A stretch of 64,000 nucleotides of DNA, from NCBI RefSeq assembly GCF_020911945.1, contig NZ_CP087135.1, positions 930,001 to 994,000 of the forward strand, given 5' to 3'. A program made the position numbers and the translations under genes. Within the stretch, counting starts at the first letter, position 1. Every line of letters starts with the position of its first letter. The notes beneath the pieces were generated by a model. It worked only from the letters and a program-made list of their open reading frames with translations, did not search any database and was not told the DNA's origin. Shown piece by piece: positions 41,187 through 50,051 of the stretch. This DNA is from Flavobacterium galactosidilyticum. GTDB taxonomy: Bacteria > Bacteroidota > Bacteroidia > Flavobacteriales > Flavobacteriaceae.

Positions 41187-43496
41187 TTACAATTCAAATT
41201 CTTCAGTGTTTGGTTCTATGTCAGTAGTGTCTTTTACTTTTGGCGCGGTATAACAATCTACTTTGATAGAAAGATTTGGAGGTCTTTCAAATGGTGATTT
41301 AGAAACTTTAAGCTCTGGATCAGCATAACAAAGTTTCATGAAATAACCCCAAACTGGTAACGCAGCAGTAGCTCCTTGACCGTAAGTGATACTTTTGAAA
41401 CGTGCTGAACGATCCTCGCAACCTACCCAAATGCCGGTTACTAAGTTAGGAACCATTCCCATAAACCAACCATCAGATTGATTTTGTGTTGTACCAGTTT
41501 TTCCAGCAATTGGATTCTTAAAAGCATAAGGATAACCGGTCCATCGGTTTGAACCATTTCCACCGCCAGTAGTTCGCAAACGATCTCCAGAGCCACCTTC
41601 GGTAACTCCTTCTAATAGTTTTACTACAGCATAAGCGATATCCTTATTCAATACATCGTGAGATTCTGGAATAGGTTCGTATATGATAACGCCGCTTTTG
41701 TCTTCGATTTTAGAAATAAATTGTGGCTTCATATAAACTCCTTGATTCGCAAATGTGCTGTAGGCGGCAACCATGTCTTCAACGGTGATTTCAACAGCAC
41801 CTAAAGCGATTGACGGTTGCAACGGAATTTCAGATTTTACTCCTAATTTATGTGCTAAATCAACAACTGCTGCGGGACCTACTTTGTCCATTAACTTCGC
41901 TGAAACTGTATTGATGGAGTTCGCTAAACCTCTTTTTAAAGTAACCATTCCTCTATATCTGTTATCAGAATTTTTTGGTTCCCAATCAGCGGTTACGTTA
42001 TGTCGGCCTTTTCTAATCATAAAAGGACCATCAATTATAGAGTCACAAGGAGACATGTTTAATTGTTCGATGGCAGTTGCGTAAACAAATGGTTTGAATG
42101 TAGAACCTACTTGCCTTGCACCTTGACCTACGTGATCATACTGGAAATATTTGTAATTGATTCCGCCAACCCAAGCTTTTATGTTACCCGTTTGCGGTTC
42201 CATAGCCATCAAACCAGATTGTAGAAAGTGTTTGTAATATCGAATAGAGTCAAGCGGAGTCATGATGGTGTCTTTTTCTCCTTTCCAAGAAAAAACAGTC
42301 ATTTTCGCTTTTTCGCTAAATGATTTTATAATCTCTTCCTCACTTTTATCCATGGATTTCATTACTGCCCAACGATTCGAAGATTTCATTGCTTGATTCA
42401 GAATTTTTTGTGTTTCAGCAGCAGAAATGTTAACGAAAGGTGCGTTTTTATTGCCTTTAGACTGTTTGAAAAACTCTTCTTGAAGATTTGCCATGTGCGC
42501 TGTTACAGCCTTTTCAGCATGTAATTGCATTCTAGAATCAATGGTGGTATAAATTTTTAAACCATCTTTGTAAATGTCGTAATCGGAACCGTCTGCTTTT
42601 TTATTTTTTTCTGCCCATTTTTTCATGTAATCGCGAAGGTACTCTCTAAAATAAGTTGCTGTTCCGTCTTTGTGAGTTTCTAATTTGAAATTTAATTTGA
42701 TCGGTAAACTTTGTAGTTGTTCTTTTTGACTTTCAGTAATCATATCGCCTTTTTCCATTTGCGAAAGCACTACATTTCTTCTGTTTTTTACGCCTTGAGG
42801 ATTTCTTATAGGATTGTATAAACCAGAATTTTTGAACATTCCCACCAAGATAGCTGATTCATCAATTGTTAAGTCCTTAGGTTCTTTTGAGAAATACGTT
42901 TTCGCAGCTGAACTAACACCAACAGAATTGTTTCCAAAGTCATAAACATTACAATACATTGCGATGATCTCGTTTTTAGTATATTGCCTTTCCAATCGAA
43001 TGGCGATAATCCATTCTTTTACTTTTTGCACGATTCTGAATGGTAAAAATTTAGAACCTTCACCATGAAATAATTGTTTCGCTAATTGTTGGGTCAATGT
43101 ACTCGCACCACCACTTGTTCCTAAACTAGAAATGGCTCTCAATGTTCCTCGTCCATCAATACCAGAATGTTCGTAAAAACGCGCATCTTCTGTTGCTACC
43201 AAAGCTTGAACTAGGTTTTTAGGTAAGTCAGAATACTTTAACTGTGATCTATTTTTTTGAAAATATTTACCTATAACCACTCCATCAGCTGAGATGATTT
43301 CCGTCGCTAAATTTGAGTCGGGATTTTCTAAATCCTCAAAAGATGGCATTGAGCCGAAAATTCCCCACGAGGCAAACAAGAAAAATATACCTACGCCGCC
43401 TAAACCAATGAAGAATATTTTCCAGAATTTCGTTTGATAGTAAGCAATACCATTGGGATTACCTTTCGCTGAATTGTTGTTCTTTTTGATAGCCAT
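41187..43496 (-). CDS. Class A penicillin-binding protein (PBP1A-like)
   Basis: A 769-residue bifunctional peptidoglycan synthase anchored by one N-terminal membrane span (about 25-45). The GT51 glycosyltransferase domain has catalytic E103 in ATEDARFYEHSGIDGRG and SGGASTLTQQLAKQLFHG. The transpeptidase domain has the SxxK motif GSTFKPFVYA, the SxN motif SINT and the KTGT box GKTGTTQNQSDGW. It polymerises and cross-links the cell wall at the periplasmic face. The gene follows gldH by 9 bp and ricT upstream, forming a three-gene leftward unit. Confidence 0.95.
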   Translation of the reverse strand: MAIKKNNNSAKGNPNGIAYYQTKFWKIFFIGLGGVGIFFLFASWGIFGSMPSFEDLENPDSNLATEIISADGVVIGKYFQKNRSQLKYSDLPKNLVQALVATEDARFYEHSGIDGRGTLRAISSLGTSGGASTLTQQLAKQLFHGEGSKFLPFRIVQKVKEWIIAIRLERQYTKNEIIAMYCNVYDFGNNSVGVSSAAKTYFSKEPKDLTIDESAILVGMFKNSGLYNPIRNPQGVKNRRNVVLSQMEKGDMITESQKEQLQSLPIKLNFKLETHKDGTATYFREYLRDYMKKWAEKNKKADGSDYDIYKDGLKIYTTIDSRMQLHAEKAVTAHMANLQEEFFKQSKGNKNAPFVNISAAETQKILNQAMKSSNRWAVMKSMDKSEEEIIKSFSEKAKMTVFSWKGEKDTIMTPLDSIRYYKHFLQSGLMAMEPQTGNIKAWVGGINYKYFQYDHVGQGARQVGSTFKPFVYATAIEQLNMSPCDSIIDGPFMIRKGRHNVTADWEPKNSDNRYRGMVTLKRGLANSINTVSAKLMDKVGPAAVVDLAHKLGVKSEIPLQPSIALGAVEITVEDMVAAYSTFANQGVYMKPQFISKIEDKSGVIIYEPIPESHDVLNKDIAYAVVKLLEGVTEGGSGDRLRTTGGGNGSNRWTGYPYAFKNPIAGKTGTTQNQSDGWFMGMVPNLVTGIWVGCEDRSARFKSITYGQGATAALPVWGYFMKLCYADPELKVSKSPFERPPNLSIKVDCYTAPKVKDTTDIEPNTEEFEL

Positions 43497-43505
43497 AATA
43501 CTATT

Positions 43506-43985
43506 TTATTCTTTTTTTTCTATTCTAAAACCTACTTCGGTAATTCCTTCTAAAGCTTTTACGCCGGGAACTTTACCGCTTTCCCTAACCGCTTGTTTGA
43601 TATGAACTTTATATGTGGAACGGAATCTTACATTTTCTTTATAAACTAGTTTGCTTTCTTTTATATCAGAAAACCCGTCGCCAAGTAATGTGCCATCTGG
43701 ATTAGCCATTTGGTATTCTAAAGTATCAACTTTTGTAAAACCATTTGGCAATTCTAAAGCTACAATTAAAAATAAATTATTGTATTTATAATTATTGTTT
43801 GCTCTTAAATTCACAAATAAATTATAACGTTTTGTTGAGTCTAACTGTGGTAGATTAAAAGTCACCGTGCTGTCTTTGTTCCACGATGAACCCACAGATT
43901 TATACTCATCAAAAACTCTTTTTTTATCGCAAGATGAAAAGATAATTACAATCAATAAAAGTAAAGCGCTATTTTTTATCCACAT
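43506..43985 (-). CDS. gldH: Gliding motility lipoprotein GldH
   Basis: A 159-residue lipoprotein: hydrophobic N-terminus and lipobox IFSSC (acylated C19). The mature sequence DKKRVFDEYKSVGSSWNKDS and TLLGDGFSDIKESKLVYKEN fits GldH, which is required for gliding in Flavobacterium johnsoniae and is linked to the type IX secretion/motility apparatus. It overlaps the end of ricT by 17 bp and precedes the PBP gene by 9 bp. Its presence agrees with the T9SS sorting domain found at 32933-36979. Confidence 0.88.
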   Translation of the reverse strand: MWIKNSALLLLIVIIFSSCDKKRVFDEYKSVGSSWNKDSTVTFNLPQLDSTKRYNLFVNLRANNNYKYNNLFLIVALELPNGFTKVDTLEYQMANPDGTLLGDGFSDIKESKLVYKENVRFRSTYKVHIKQAVRESGKVPGVKALEGITEVGFRIEKKE

Positions 43986-45279
43986 TTTTAGTAATAATTA
44001 TAGGTTTTCTAGGCTCTGTTGGTTTTTTATCAGCAGGAGCTTGACGATTATTGTTTGGGGTTTTGTTATTGTTTGTAATTTTATTTTCTTTTGCAGGCCT
44101 GTTATCTTTTGCGGGTCTGTTATTATTTGCTACAATAACATTTTCGCCGTTAGGCTTGCGTTTTTTGTTTGGTTTTTTCTTTGCTTTAGGTTGGTCAAAA
44201 CGAGTAAGACTCTCTTGCCCCATGGCATTGTTAAAATTTTTCTCAACCTCAACAACTAACTCTATTGCAAAATCTTCTAGCGAAGAAACTTTATTTTTAA
44301 GTTTGTTTTCAGCTACAATTTCTTTGACTTGGTCAATTTTTAAAACATGCCAATTAGAAAAATTATTAGTGTAAGCGAACCACATTAATCCTTTAAAAAT
44401 ATCTTGTTTTTGACAAATAGCATCTCCTTTTTCAGTGACCAATTTAGTGTCGAAATCTGGAAAATCTTTCAGCGCATCCATGTAGGTGTCTAACTCATAG
44501 TTTAAACAACATTTAAGTTTGCCACATTGTCCAGCCAGTTTTTGTGGATTCAAAGACAATTGTTGGTAACGGGCTGCTGAGGTGTTTACACTTCTAAAAT
44601 CAGTTAACCATGTAGAACAACACAATTCTCTCCCACAAGACCCTATTCCGCCCAAACGAGCGGCTTCCTGGCGGAAACCAACTTGTTTCATTTCGATTCT
44701 AGTGCTGAATTCTTTAGCGAAATCTTTGATTAAGGCACGAAAGTCAATTCGGTCATTAGCGGTGTAGTAAAAAGTAGCTTTTGAACCATCTCCTTGAAAT
44801 TCAATATCAGAGATTTTCATTTCTAGTTTTTGAGCAATCGCTAATTCACGCGCTCTCACTTTCATAGGCTCTTCCTTATCACGAGCAACCGACCAAATAT
44901 CAATGTCTTTTTGAGAAGCTTTTCTGTATATTTTTGGGACATCATTGCTTAAATGATTTACCCCTTTTTTCTTCATTTGAATTTTTACTAATTCACCGGT
45001 CAAAGTTACAATTCCTATATCATGACCAGGAGAAGCAACCGTTGCAACGATGTCTCCAATACTTAAAGTTAATTTCTCTGTATTGCGATAAAATTCTTTT
45101 CTTCCATTTTTAAAACGTACTTCAACACAGTCAAATGGAGCGTCTCCATTAGGTAAACTCATATTAGAAAGCCAATCGAAAACAGTTAATTTATTGCAGC
45201 TATCGGTGCCGCAAGTCCCATTATTTTTACAACCCTTAGGTGCGCCACCATCAGAAGTTGAACAACTTGTACATGCCAT
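43969..45279 (-). CDS. ricT: RicT/YaaT-type PSP1-domain protein
   Basis: A 436-residue cytosolic protein. The N-terminus is cysteine-rich (C3, C6, C17, C23, C28). The PSP1 core carries GIGSCGRELCCSTWLTDFRS and LAGQCGKLKCCLNYELDTY, whose cysteines bind Fe-S clusters in the Bacillus RicAFT complex. The C-terminal 80 residues are a low-complexity K/N/P-rich tail. In Bacillus this complex affects RNA maturation and biofilm/sporulation signalling; in Bacteroidetes its role is not settled. It is the first gene of the ricT-gldH-PBP unit. Confidence 0.88.
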   Translation of the reverse strand: MACTSCSTSDGGAPKGCKNNGTCGTDSCNKLTVFDWLSNMSLPNGDAPFDCVEVRFKNGRKEFYRNTEKLTLSIGDIVATVASPGHDIGIVTLTGELVKIQMKKKGVNHLSNDVPKIYRKASQKDIDIWSVARDKEEPMKVRARELAIAQKLEMKISDIEFQGDGSKATFYYTANDRIDFRALIKDFAKEFSTRIEMKQVGFRQEAARLGGIGSCGRELCCSTWLTDFRSVNTSAARYQQLSLNPQKLAGQCGKLKCCLNYELDTYMDALKDFPDFDTKLVTEKGDAICQKQDIFKGLMWFAYTNNFSNWHVLKIDQVKEIVAENKLKNKVSSLEDFAIELVVEVEKNFNNAMGQESLTRFDQPKAKKKPNKKRKPNGENVIVANNNRPAKDNRPAKENKITNNNKTPNNNRQAPADKKPTEPRKPIIITKNVDKK

Positions 45280-45399
45280 AATTTTATATGTAGTGTTGTG
45301 ACTGGCACAACTTAAGTTCTTAAAACGATTAAGTTGTAAAGATAGTATTTTTTAATTTTATGGAACAATGTATGGAAGTGCCAATAATTCATAAATTTT

Positions 45400-45437
45400 C
45401 AAAAAAAACCTACTACAATTGAAGCTGTAGTAGGTTG
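45400..45437 (-). terminator. Terminator after the ferredoxin gene
   Basis: On the minus strand AACCTACTACA pairs with TGTAGTAGGTT and is followed by TTTTTT. It ends the leftward trhP-ferredoxin transcript. Confidence 0.8.
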
Positions 45438-45464
45438 AATTTAAATTTATTTTTGAAAGAAAGA

Positions 45465-45695
45465 TTAAGTCTCCTTTACCGATATAATTTTCACCGGACA
45501 GGATTTTGCAGCTAACTCACAGCTTTCAACAATCGCGTGATCAGGTGATTTTAGGGTGAAAAAACCTTTGGCATTTACGGAATGTAGTAAAACCGATTTA
45601 CCGTCTTTTTTTGACATTTGAAAATGTGTTGGGTCCATTTCTACACAGTAATTGCAGCCAATGCATTTGTCTCTTTGTAGAGTTATAATAACCAT
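45465..45695 (-). CDS. Small 4Fe-4S ferredoxin
   Basis: A 76-residue ferredoxin. One [4Fe-4S] cluster is expected from C11, C14, C17 (DKCIGCNYCVEMDP) and C66 (KSCPVKII); C59 is an additional cysteine. It overlaps the end of the U32 gene by one base, so the two are co-translated. In E. coli the TrhP pathway depends on Fe-S components, so this ferredoxin may serve as the electron donor or cluster source for the neighbouring TrhP. That link is inference from context. Confidence 0.88.
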   Translation of the reverse strand: MVIITLQRDKCIGCNYCVEMDPTHFQMSKKDGKSVLLHSVNAKGFFTLKSPDHAIVESCELAAKSCPVKIISVKET

Positions 45696-46936
45696 TATGC
45701 TTCTACAATTTTATATAATTTGTCGGACATTCTTATTCTGAAAGGTAGTTTTAAAGTACAATCATCGCCTTTCGTTGCTTTTTCTCCTATGATATCATTG
45801 ACGTGCATTTCTTCGATTGTCATTTGTTGTGCTCCAGTGCTCGGACCTGTGACTAAAATCGTGTCGCCAACTTTTATATCGTAAGCTTCAATTTTAAATT
45901 GACCGATTCCTGCCTTTGGAAAAAAATGTGTTCCTTTCCCCACATACACTTTTTTCTGAGTCGCCATTGAGCCAGAAACATCACTCCATTCACCTAATTC
46001 TTGTCCGAGATAATAACCTGACCAAAACCCGCGATTGTAAACGGTGTTCAATGTTTCCATCCAAACGGTTACCTTTTCTTTAGAAAAGGTGCCTGCATAA
46101 TAACTGTCGATCGCTTCGCGGTACGTTTTTATTACAGTGGCCACATATTCTGGTGCACGACCGCGACCTTCGATTTTTAAAACCTGTATACCAGAATCAA
46201 TTACTTGATCTAGAAAATCAAGGGTACATAAATCCTTTGGAGACATCATATATTCGTTATCGAGTTCAATTTCAAAACCCGTTTCCTGATCGATAACTGT
46301 ATATTTTTTTCGGCAATTTTGTTTGCAAGCGCCACGATTTGCCGATGAATTATTGGAGTGTAAACTCAAATAACATTTTCCAGAAACCGCCATACACAAA
46401 GCGCCATGACCGAAAATCTCAATTTCTACTAATTTTCCGTTAGGTCCTTTAATGTCTTCTTTTTTGATTTGGTCGGTAATGTTTTTTACTTGGCGCAAGC
46501 TCAACTCGCGGCTTAAAACCATCGTATCAGCAAATAGGCTGTAGAACTTTATGGTTTCGATATTAGTGACATTCAGCTGAGTCGAAATGTGCACTTCCAG
46601 ACCAATTCCTCTGGCGATTGCAATTACGGATTGATCGGATGCAATTACGGCAGTGATATTGGCTTCTTTGGCTTTGTTTAGCAAAGTCTTTACTACAGAT
46701 AAATCGTGATCGTAAATAATTGTATTTAAAGTTAAATAAGTTCTGATTTTTTTGGTTTCGCAACGAAGCGCAATTTCAGGCAAATCGTCCATGGTGAAAT
46801 TTACAGTGGCACGAGCGCGCATGTTTAATTGTTCTACGCCAAAGTAAACGGAGTCTGCATTATTGTCTATTGCAGCTTGAAGCGACTCAAAGTTCCCAGC
46901 GGGAGCCATGAGTTCGATTGTATTGTTTGTTGTCAT
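45695..46936 (-). CDS. trhP: U32-family tRNA hydroxylase (TrhP-like)
   Basis: A 413-residue member of peptidase family U32. The signature EIFGHGALCMAVSGKCYLSL holds C181 and C188, and RGACKQNCRKKY holds C204 and C208; these would bind a [4Fe-4S] cluster. The N-terminal part is a TIM-barrel-like domain (ELMAPAGNFESLQAAIDNNAD). Residues 328-413 form the C-terminal beta-barrel domain (KVYVGKGTHFFPKAGIGQFK ... LPFRIRMSDKLYKIVEA). In E. coli TrhP (YegQ) makes 5-hydroxyuridine at tRNA position 34 using prephenate. The next gene upstream is TrhO, which catalyses the same modification with O2. Confidence 0.85.
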   Translation of the reverse strand: MTTNNTIELMAPAGNFESLQAAIDNNADSVYFGVEQLNMRARATVNFTMDDLPEIALRCETKKIRTYLTLNTIIYDHDLSVVKTLLNKAKEANITAVIASDQSVIAIARGIGLEVHISTQLNVTNIETIKFYSLFADTMVLSRELSLRQVKNITDQIKKEDIKGPNGKLVEIEIFGHGALCMAVSGKCYLSLHSNNSSANRGACKQNCRKKYTVIDQETGFEIELDNEYMMSPKDLCTLDFLDQVIDSGIQVLKIEGRGRAPEYVATVIKTYREAIDSYYAGTFSKEKVTVWMETLNTVYNRGFWSGYYLGQELGEWSDVSGSMATQKKVYVGKGTHFFPKAGIGQFKIEAYDIKVGDTILVTGPSTGAQQMTIEEMHVNDIIGEKATKGDDCTLKLPFRIRMSDKLYKIVEA

Positions 46937-46951
46937 TTTGGTATGAAGTGA

Positions 46952-46984
46952 GCCTTTGCTAAAGTTTAAAACCTTAGCAAAGGC
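46952..46984 (-). other. 11-bp hairpin between trhO and trhP
   Basis: GCCTTTGCTAA and TTAGCAAAGGC are perfect inverted repeats with an 11-nt loop. There is no T run, so it may be an RNA processing or attenuation element rather than a terminator. It precedes the trhP start by about 15 bp. Confidence 0.5.
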
Positions 46985-47008
46985 GATGAGTGAATTTGTT
47001 TGAAAAAA

Positions 47009-48394
47009 CTAGTCTAAAACTTTGTACAATTTATCAGACAAACGAATTCTAAAAGGCAATTTAAAAGTACAAGTGTCTCCCGAAGCAGCGATTGTAGCAG
47101 CTATGTCGTTCACGAACATTTCTTCAATGATTATTTGCTGTTCTCCCGTTGTGGTTCCTTTAATTAAGATTTTATCACCAATTTTGATTTCTCCTTCTTC
47201 AATTAAAAATTGAGCAACGCTTGGTTTTGGAAAAAAGTGAGTTCCTTTGCCAATATATTGTTTTTTAATTTTTGTTTCTTTTTTCAAAACAGTAGCCAAT
47301 CTACGCGTTGTTTTTGTTGCTGCTAATTCTGTCAGATTTGGAACGGCTGCCAATGGATGTTGATTGTTTTTGAAAGTCAACACATCCGATTTTCCTTTTT
47401 TGAAAATCATATTGCCATTTTTAATTCCTCTTCGCACTGCTTTTTGTTCTTCTTCAGGTAAGTGGATAACGTCTACACAGGTCGCAGAACAACAGCCTTC
47501 CATAGCACTAGCACACTCTTCACATTGAATGAAAAGCAAATGACAACCTTCATTCGCGCAATTGGTATGTACATCACAAGGTTTGCCGCATTGATGACAT
47601 TGCGATACAATATCGTCTGTGATTCTTTCGCCCAAGCGGTGATCAAACACAAAGTTTTTCCCGATGAACTTACTTTGTAAACCTTGCTCTTTTACTTGAC
47701 GGGTATATTCAATAATTCCTCCCTCTAATTGGTACACGTTTTCAAAACCTTTGTGTTTAAAATACGCACTGGCTTTTTCGCAACGGATTCCCCCGGTACA
47801 ATACATCAACAATTTTTTATCTTGTTTGTGTGCTGCTAATTGCTCTTCGATGATAGGTAAACTCTCGCGAAAAGTGTCTACATCTGGTTTTATGGCTTTG
47901 GTAAAATGACCGATTTCGCTCTCATAATGATTGCGCATATCAACCACAATAGTATTTGGATCTTCTAATAAATCATTGAATTCCTTCGCTTTTAGATGTA
48001 TTCCGATATTGGTTACATCAAAAGTTTCATCTACTAAACCATCGGCAACAATTTTGTCACGAACTTTTACGGTTAGTTTCAAAAAGGAATGATCATCATG
48101 TTCTACGGCAATATTCAAACGAATTCCTTTCATAAAATCGTATGCTTCAATGGTGTCTTTGAACGCATAGAAATTATCAGCTGGTAACGAAAGTTGAGCA
48201 TTTATCCCTTCATTTGCGACATAAATCCTGCCTAGAACGCCTAATGGATTCCACGCGAGAAATAAATCATTTCGAAATTGTGTTGGATTTTGAATTTGCG
48301 CATAAGCATAGAAAGACAACGTAAGTCGTTGTTTTCCGGCATCATCGATCATGATGGCTCTTTCTTCTGCGCTTAAGGTGTTATACAGTTGCAT
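47009..48394 (-). CDS. trhO: TrhO-type rhodanese tRNA hydroxylase with extra U32-like C-terminal domain
   Basis: A 461-residue protein, about 100 residues longer than E. coli TrhO (YceA). Residues 1-130 are the N-terminal acylphosphatase-like domain. A rhodanese domain follows (IVVDMRNHYESEIGHF, active loop LMYCTGGIRCEKA with C199 and C205), then a cysteine-rich segment (CHQCGKPCDVHTNCANEGC). Residues 378-461 (KQYIGKGTHFFPKPSVAQFL ... LPFRIRLSDKLYKVLD) closely match the C-terminal domain of the adjacent TrhP. TrhO hydroxylates U34 of tRNA in an O2-dependent way. The fusion suggests both enzymes share a tRNA-binding module. Confidence 0.85.
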   Translation of the reverse strand: MQLYNTLSAEERAIMIDDAGKQRLTLSFYAYAQIQNPTQFRNDLFLAWNPLGVLGRIYVANEGINAQLSLPADNFYAFKDTIEAYDFMKGIRLNIAVEHDDHSFLKLTVKVRDKIVADGLVDETFDVTNIGIHLKAKEFNDLLEDPNTIVVDMRNHYESEIGHFTKAIKPDVDTFRESLPIIEEQLAAHKQDKKLLMYCTGGIRCEKASAYFKHKGFENVYQLEGGIIEYTRQVKEQGLQSKFIGKNFVFDHRLGERITDDIVSQCHQCGKPCDVHTNCANEGCHLLFIQCEECASAMEGCCSATCVDVIHLPEEEQKAVRRGIKNGNMIFKKGKSDVLTFKNNQHPLAAVPNLTELAATKTTRRLATVLKKETKIKKQYIGKGTHFFPKPSVAQFLIEEGEIKIGDKILIKGTTTGEQQIIIEEMFVNDIAATIAASGDTCTFKLPFRIRLSDKLYKVLD

Positions 48395-48477
48395 GCTATA
48401 AACAGTTTTAAGTTGAGAATTATTTTTGCAAAAGTAAATAAATTAAACGCAAAGTTCACTAATGGTTTAATTTTCTT

Positions 48478-48559
48478 GGAGCTATTTCCAGCTTTTCGCT
48501 ATATCTCTTGTTTTCGCTAGCGCTACAACAAGAGGATGTCGCTGCACTCTGGGCTAGGG
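48478..48559 (+). repeat. CCGCTATTCGC...GGGGCTAGG element, copy A
   Basis: GGAGCTATTTCCAGCTTTTC and GCTATATC, then a stem (CTCTTGTT 48505-48512 with AACAAGAG 48527-48534), then GGATGTCGCTGCACTCTGGG and CTAGGG. The outer parts match copies at 41081-41172 (minus strand) and 51276-51391; the central stem differs. Confidence 0.7.
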
Positions 48560-48597
48560 CATTTGTTGTAAAAATAATAACTGTACTTGATTGTTTT

Positions 48598-48678
48598 GCC
48601 ACGAATGGACACAAATTTATTTGAATCTAAAAACCTAATTTACTAGTAATTATTGAGATTCGTGTAATTCTTGTCTAC
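48598..48678. repeat. GCCACGAAT inverted repeat, degenerate copy
   Basis: GCCACGAATGGACACAAAT on the left pairs imperfectly with ATTCGTGTAATTCTTGTC on the right (48659-48676). The left end resembles the arm of the element at 60567-60653. Confidence 0.5.
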
Positions 48679-48835
48679 TATTAATTTCTCTTTAGTTTTT
48701 AGCTTTTCTATTTTAAAAAGCAATATTTATTCGATGGAAATACTTTTAGTAAAGTAAATTGTGCCAATTTTGTTGCTTCAAATTTTAGACCATTTGTATT
48801 TAACATTTTTCAAAATAAACTTCGATAATAATATC

Positions 48836-49894
48836 ATGCAAAAAATAAAAACAGCGTTGCTTTCATACGGAATGTCCGGAAAAGTCTTTCATGCTCCGTT
48901 TCTATCAATTCATCAGGGTTTTGAAATTTCTGGTTCTTGGGAAAGAACTAAAAAATTAATAAATTACGATTTCCCTGAAGTAAAAAGTTATGCTAGAATA
49001 GAAGAGCTACTGGAAAGTGATGTTAATTTAGTTATTGTGAACACGCCTGTAGAAATCCATTACGAGTACGCTAAAAAAGTTTTGCTAGCAGGCAAACATG
49101 CGGTTGTCGAAAAAGCATTTACTACAACGGTTGCCCAAGCAAAAGAATTAGCGGCTTTAGCTGAAGAAAAAGGATTGAAATTGGCCGTTTTCCAAAACAG
49201 AAGATGGGACAGCGATTTTAAGACCGTGCAGAAAGTTATAACTGATGAGGTTCTTGGCGAAATTGTAGAAGCTGAATTCCATTTTGACAGATACAATCCG
49301 TTGTTGAGTCCAAAACAGCATAAAGAAAGTATTAATCCTGGATCGGGAATATTGAAAGATTTGGGTCCACATATCATAGATCAGGCGTTGTGTTTATTTG
49401 GTTTGCCACAATCCGTTTTTGCAGATATTCGCATAACTCGAGAACATTCCTTAGTGGATGATTATATTGATGTTTTACTGTATTATGCTACTTTTCGTGT
49501 CCGTTTAAAAGCGGGTTTTTTTGTCAGAGAAGCAAATCCGGCTTATATTATTCATGGAAAAAAAGGTTCCTTCGTAAAACATCGAGGCGATATTCAAGAA
49601 GATGAATTGAAATTAGGAAAAAAACCAAATCTAACTACTTGGGGAACTGAACCAATTGAAAAAGCAGGTTTATTGCACACGGAAATTAATGGTGAAATCG
49701 TAAAAAAAACGATTTCTACACTACAAGGGAATTATTATGACTTTTTTGAAGGTGTTTATAATTCGATTGTAAGTAATACTATAGAACCAGTAACAGCAAA
49801 AGACGGTATTCATGTAATGCAAATTATTGAAGCTGCGATTCAAAGTAGTGCCCAGAAAAAAGTTGTTGATTTGCTGCGTTCTCAACACGAATAA
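48836..49894 (+). CDS. Gfo/Idh/MocA-family oxidoreductase
   Basis: A 352-residue NAD(P)-dependent dehydrogenase, from ATG 48836 (MQKIKTALLSYGMSGKVFHAPF); an upstream TTG would add 25 residues that do not look like family sequence. The Rossmann N-terminus is SYGMSGKVFHAPFL, the EKP-like motif is HAVVEKAFTTT (EKA in place of EKP), and the second domain has LKDLGPHIIDQALCLFG. It resembles the YdgJ/YvaA oxidoreductase subgroup, which acts on sugars or related polyols. The gene stands alone, after a repeat-rich gap. Confidence 0.9.
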   Translation: MQKIKTALLSYGMSGKVFHAPFLSIHQGFEISGSWERTKKLINYDFPEVKSYARIEELLESDVNLVIVNTPVEIHYEYAKKVLLAGKHAVVEKAFTTTVAQAKELAALAEEKGLKLAVFQNRRWDSDFKTVQKVITDEVLGEIVEAEFHFDRYNPLLSPKQHKESINPGSGILKDLGPHIIDQALCLFGLPQSVFADIRITREHSLVDDYIDVLLYYATFRVRLKAGFFVREANPAYIIHGKKGSFVKHRGDIQEDELKLGKKPNLTTWGTEPIEKAGLLHTEINGEIVKKTISTLQGNYYDFFEGVYNSIVSNTIEPVTAKDGIHVMQIIEAAIQSSAQKKVVDLLRSQHE

Positions 49895-50015
49895 ATTGGT
49901 GGAAATTTGCGCAATTTGGGTTGAGTTATCTTCATAGTTCTTTAATTTTTATAAACAATAACGTTGTATTTTTTTCAGGCTCTTTAGTTTTGATTCAATT
50001 GCCAATTGCTTGTTG

Positions 50016-50023
50016 TATTTTTG
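50016..50023 (+). promoter_or_regulatory. Candidate -7 box of the MFS gene
   Basis: TATTTTTG matches TAnnTTTG. A TTTG at 49989-49992 is 23 bp upstream. The predicted start lies about 20 bp before the TTG codon at 50052. Confidence 0.3.
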
Positions 50024-50051
50024 CAAAGTAAAATTTTAAAAGAAAAACGGT

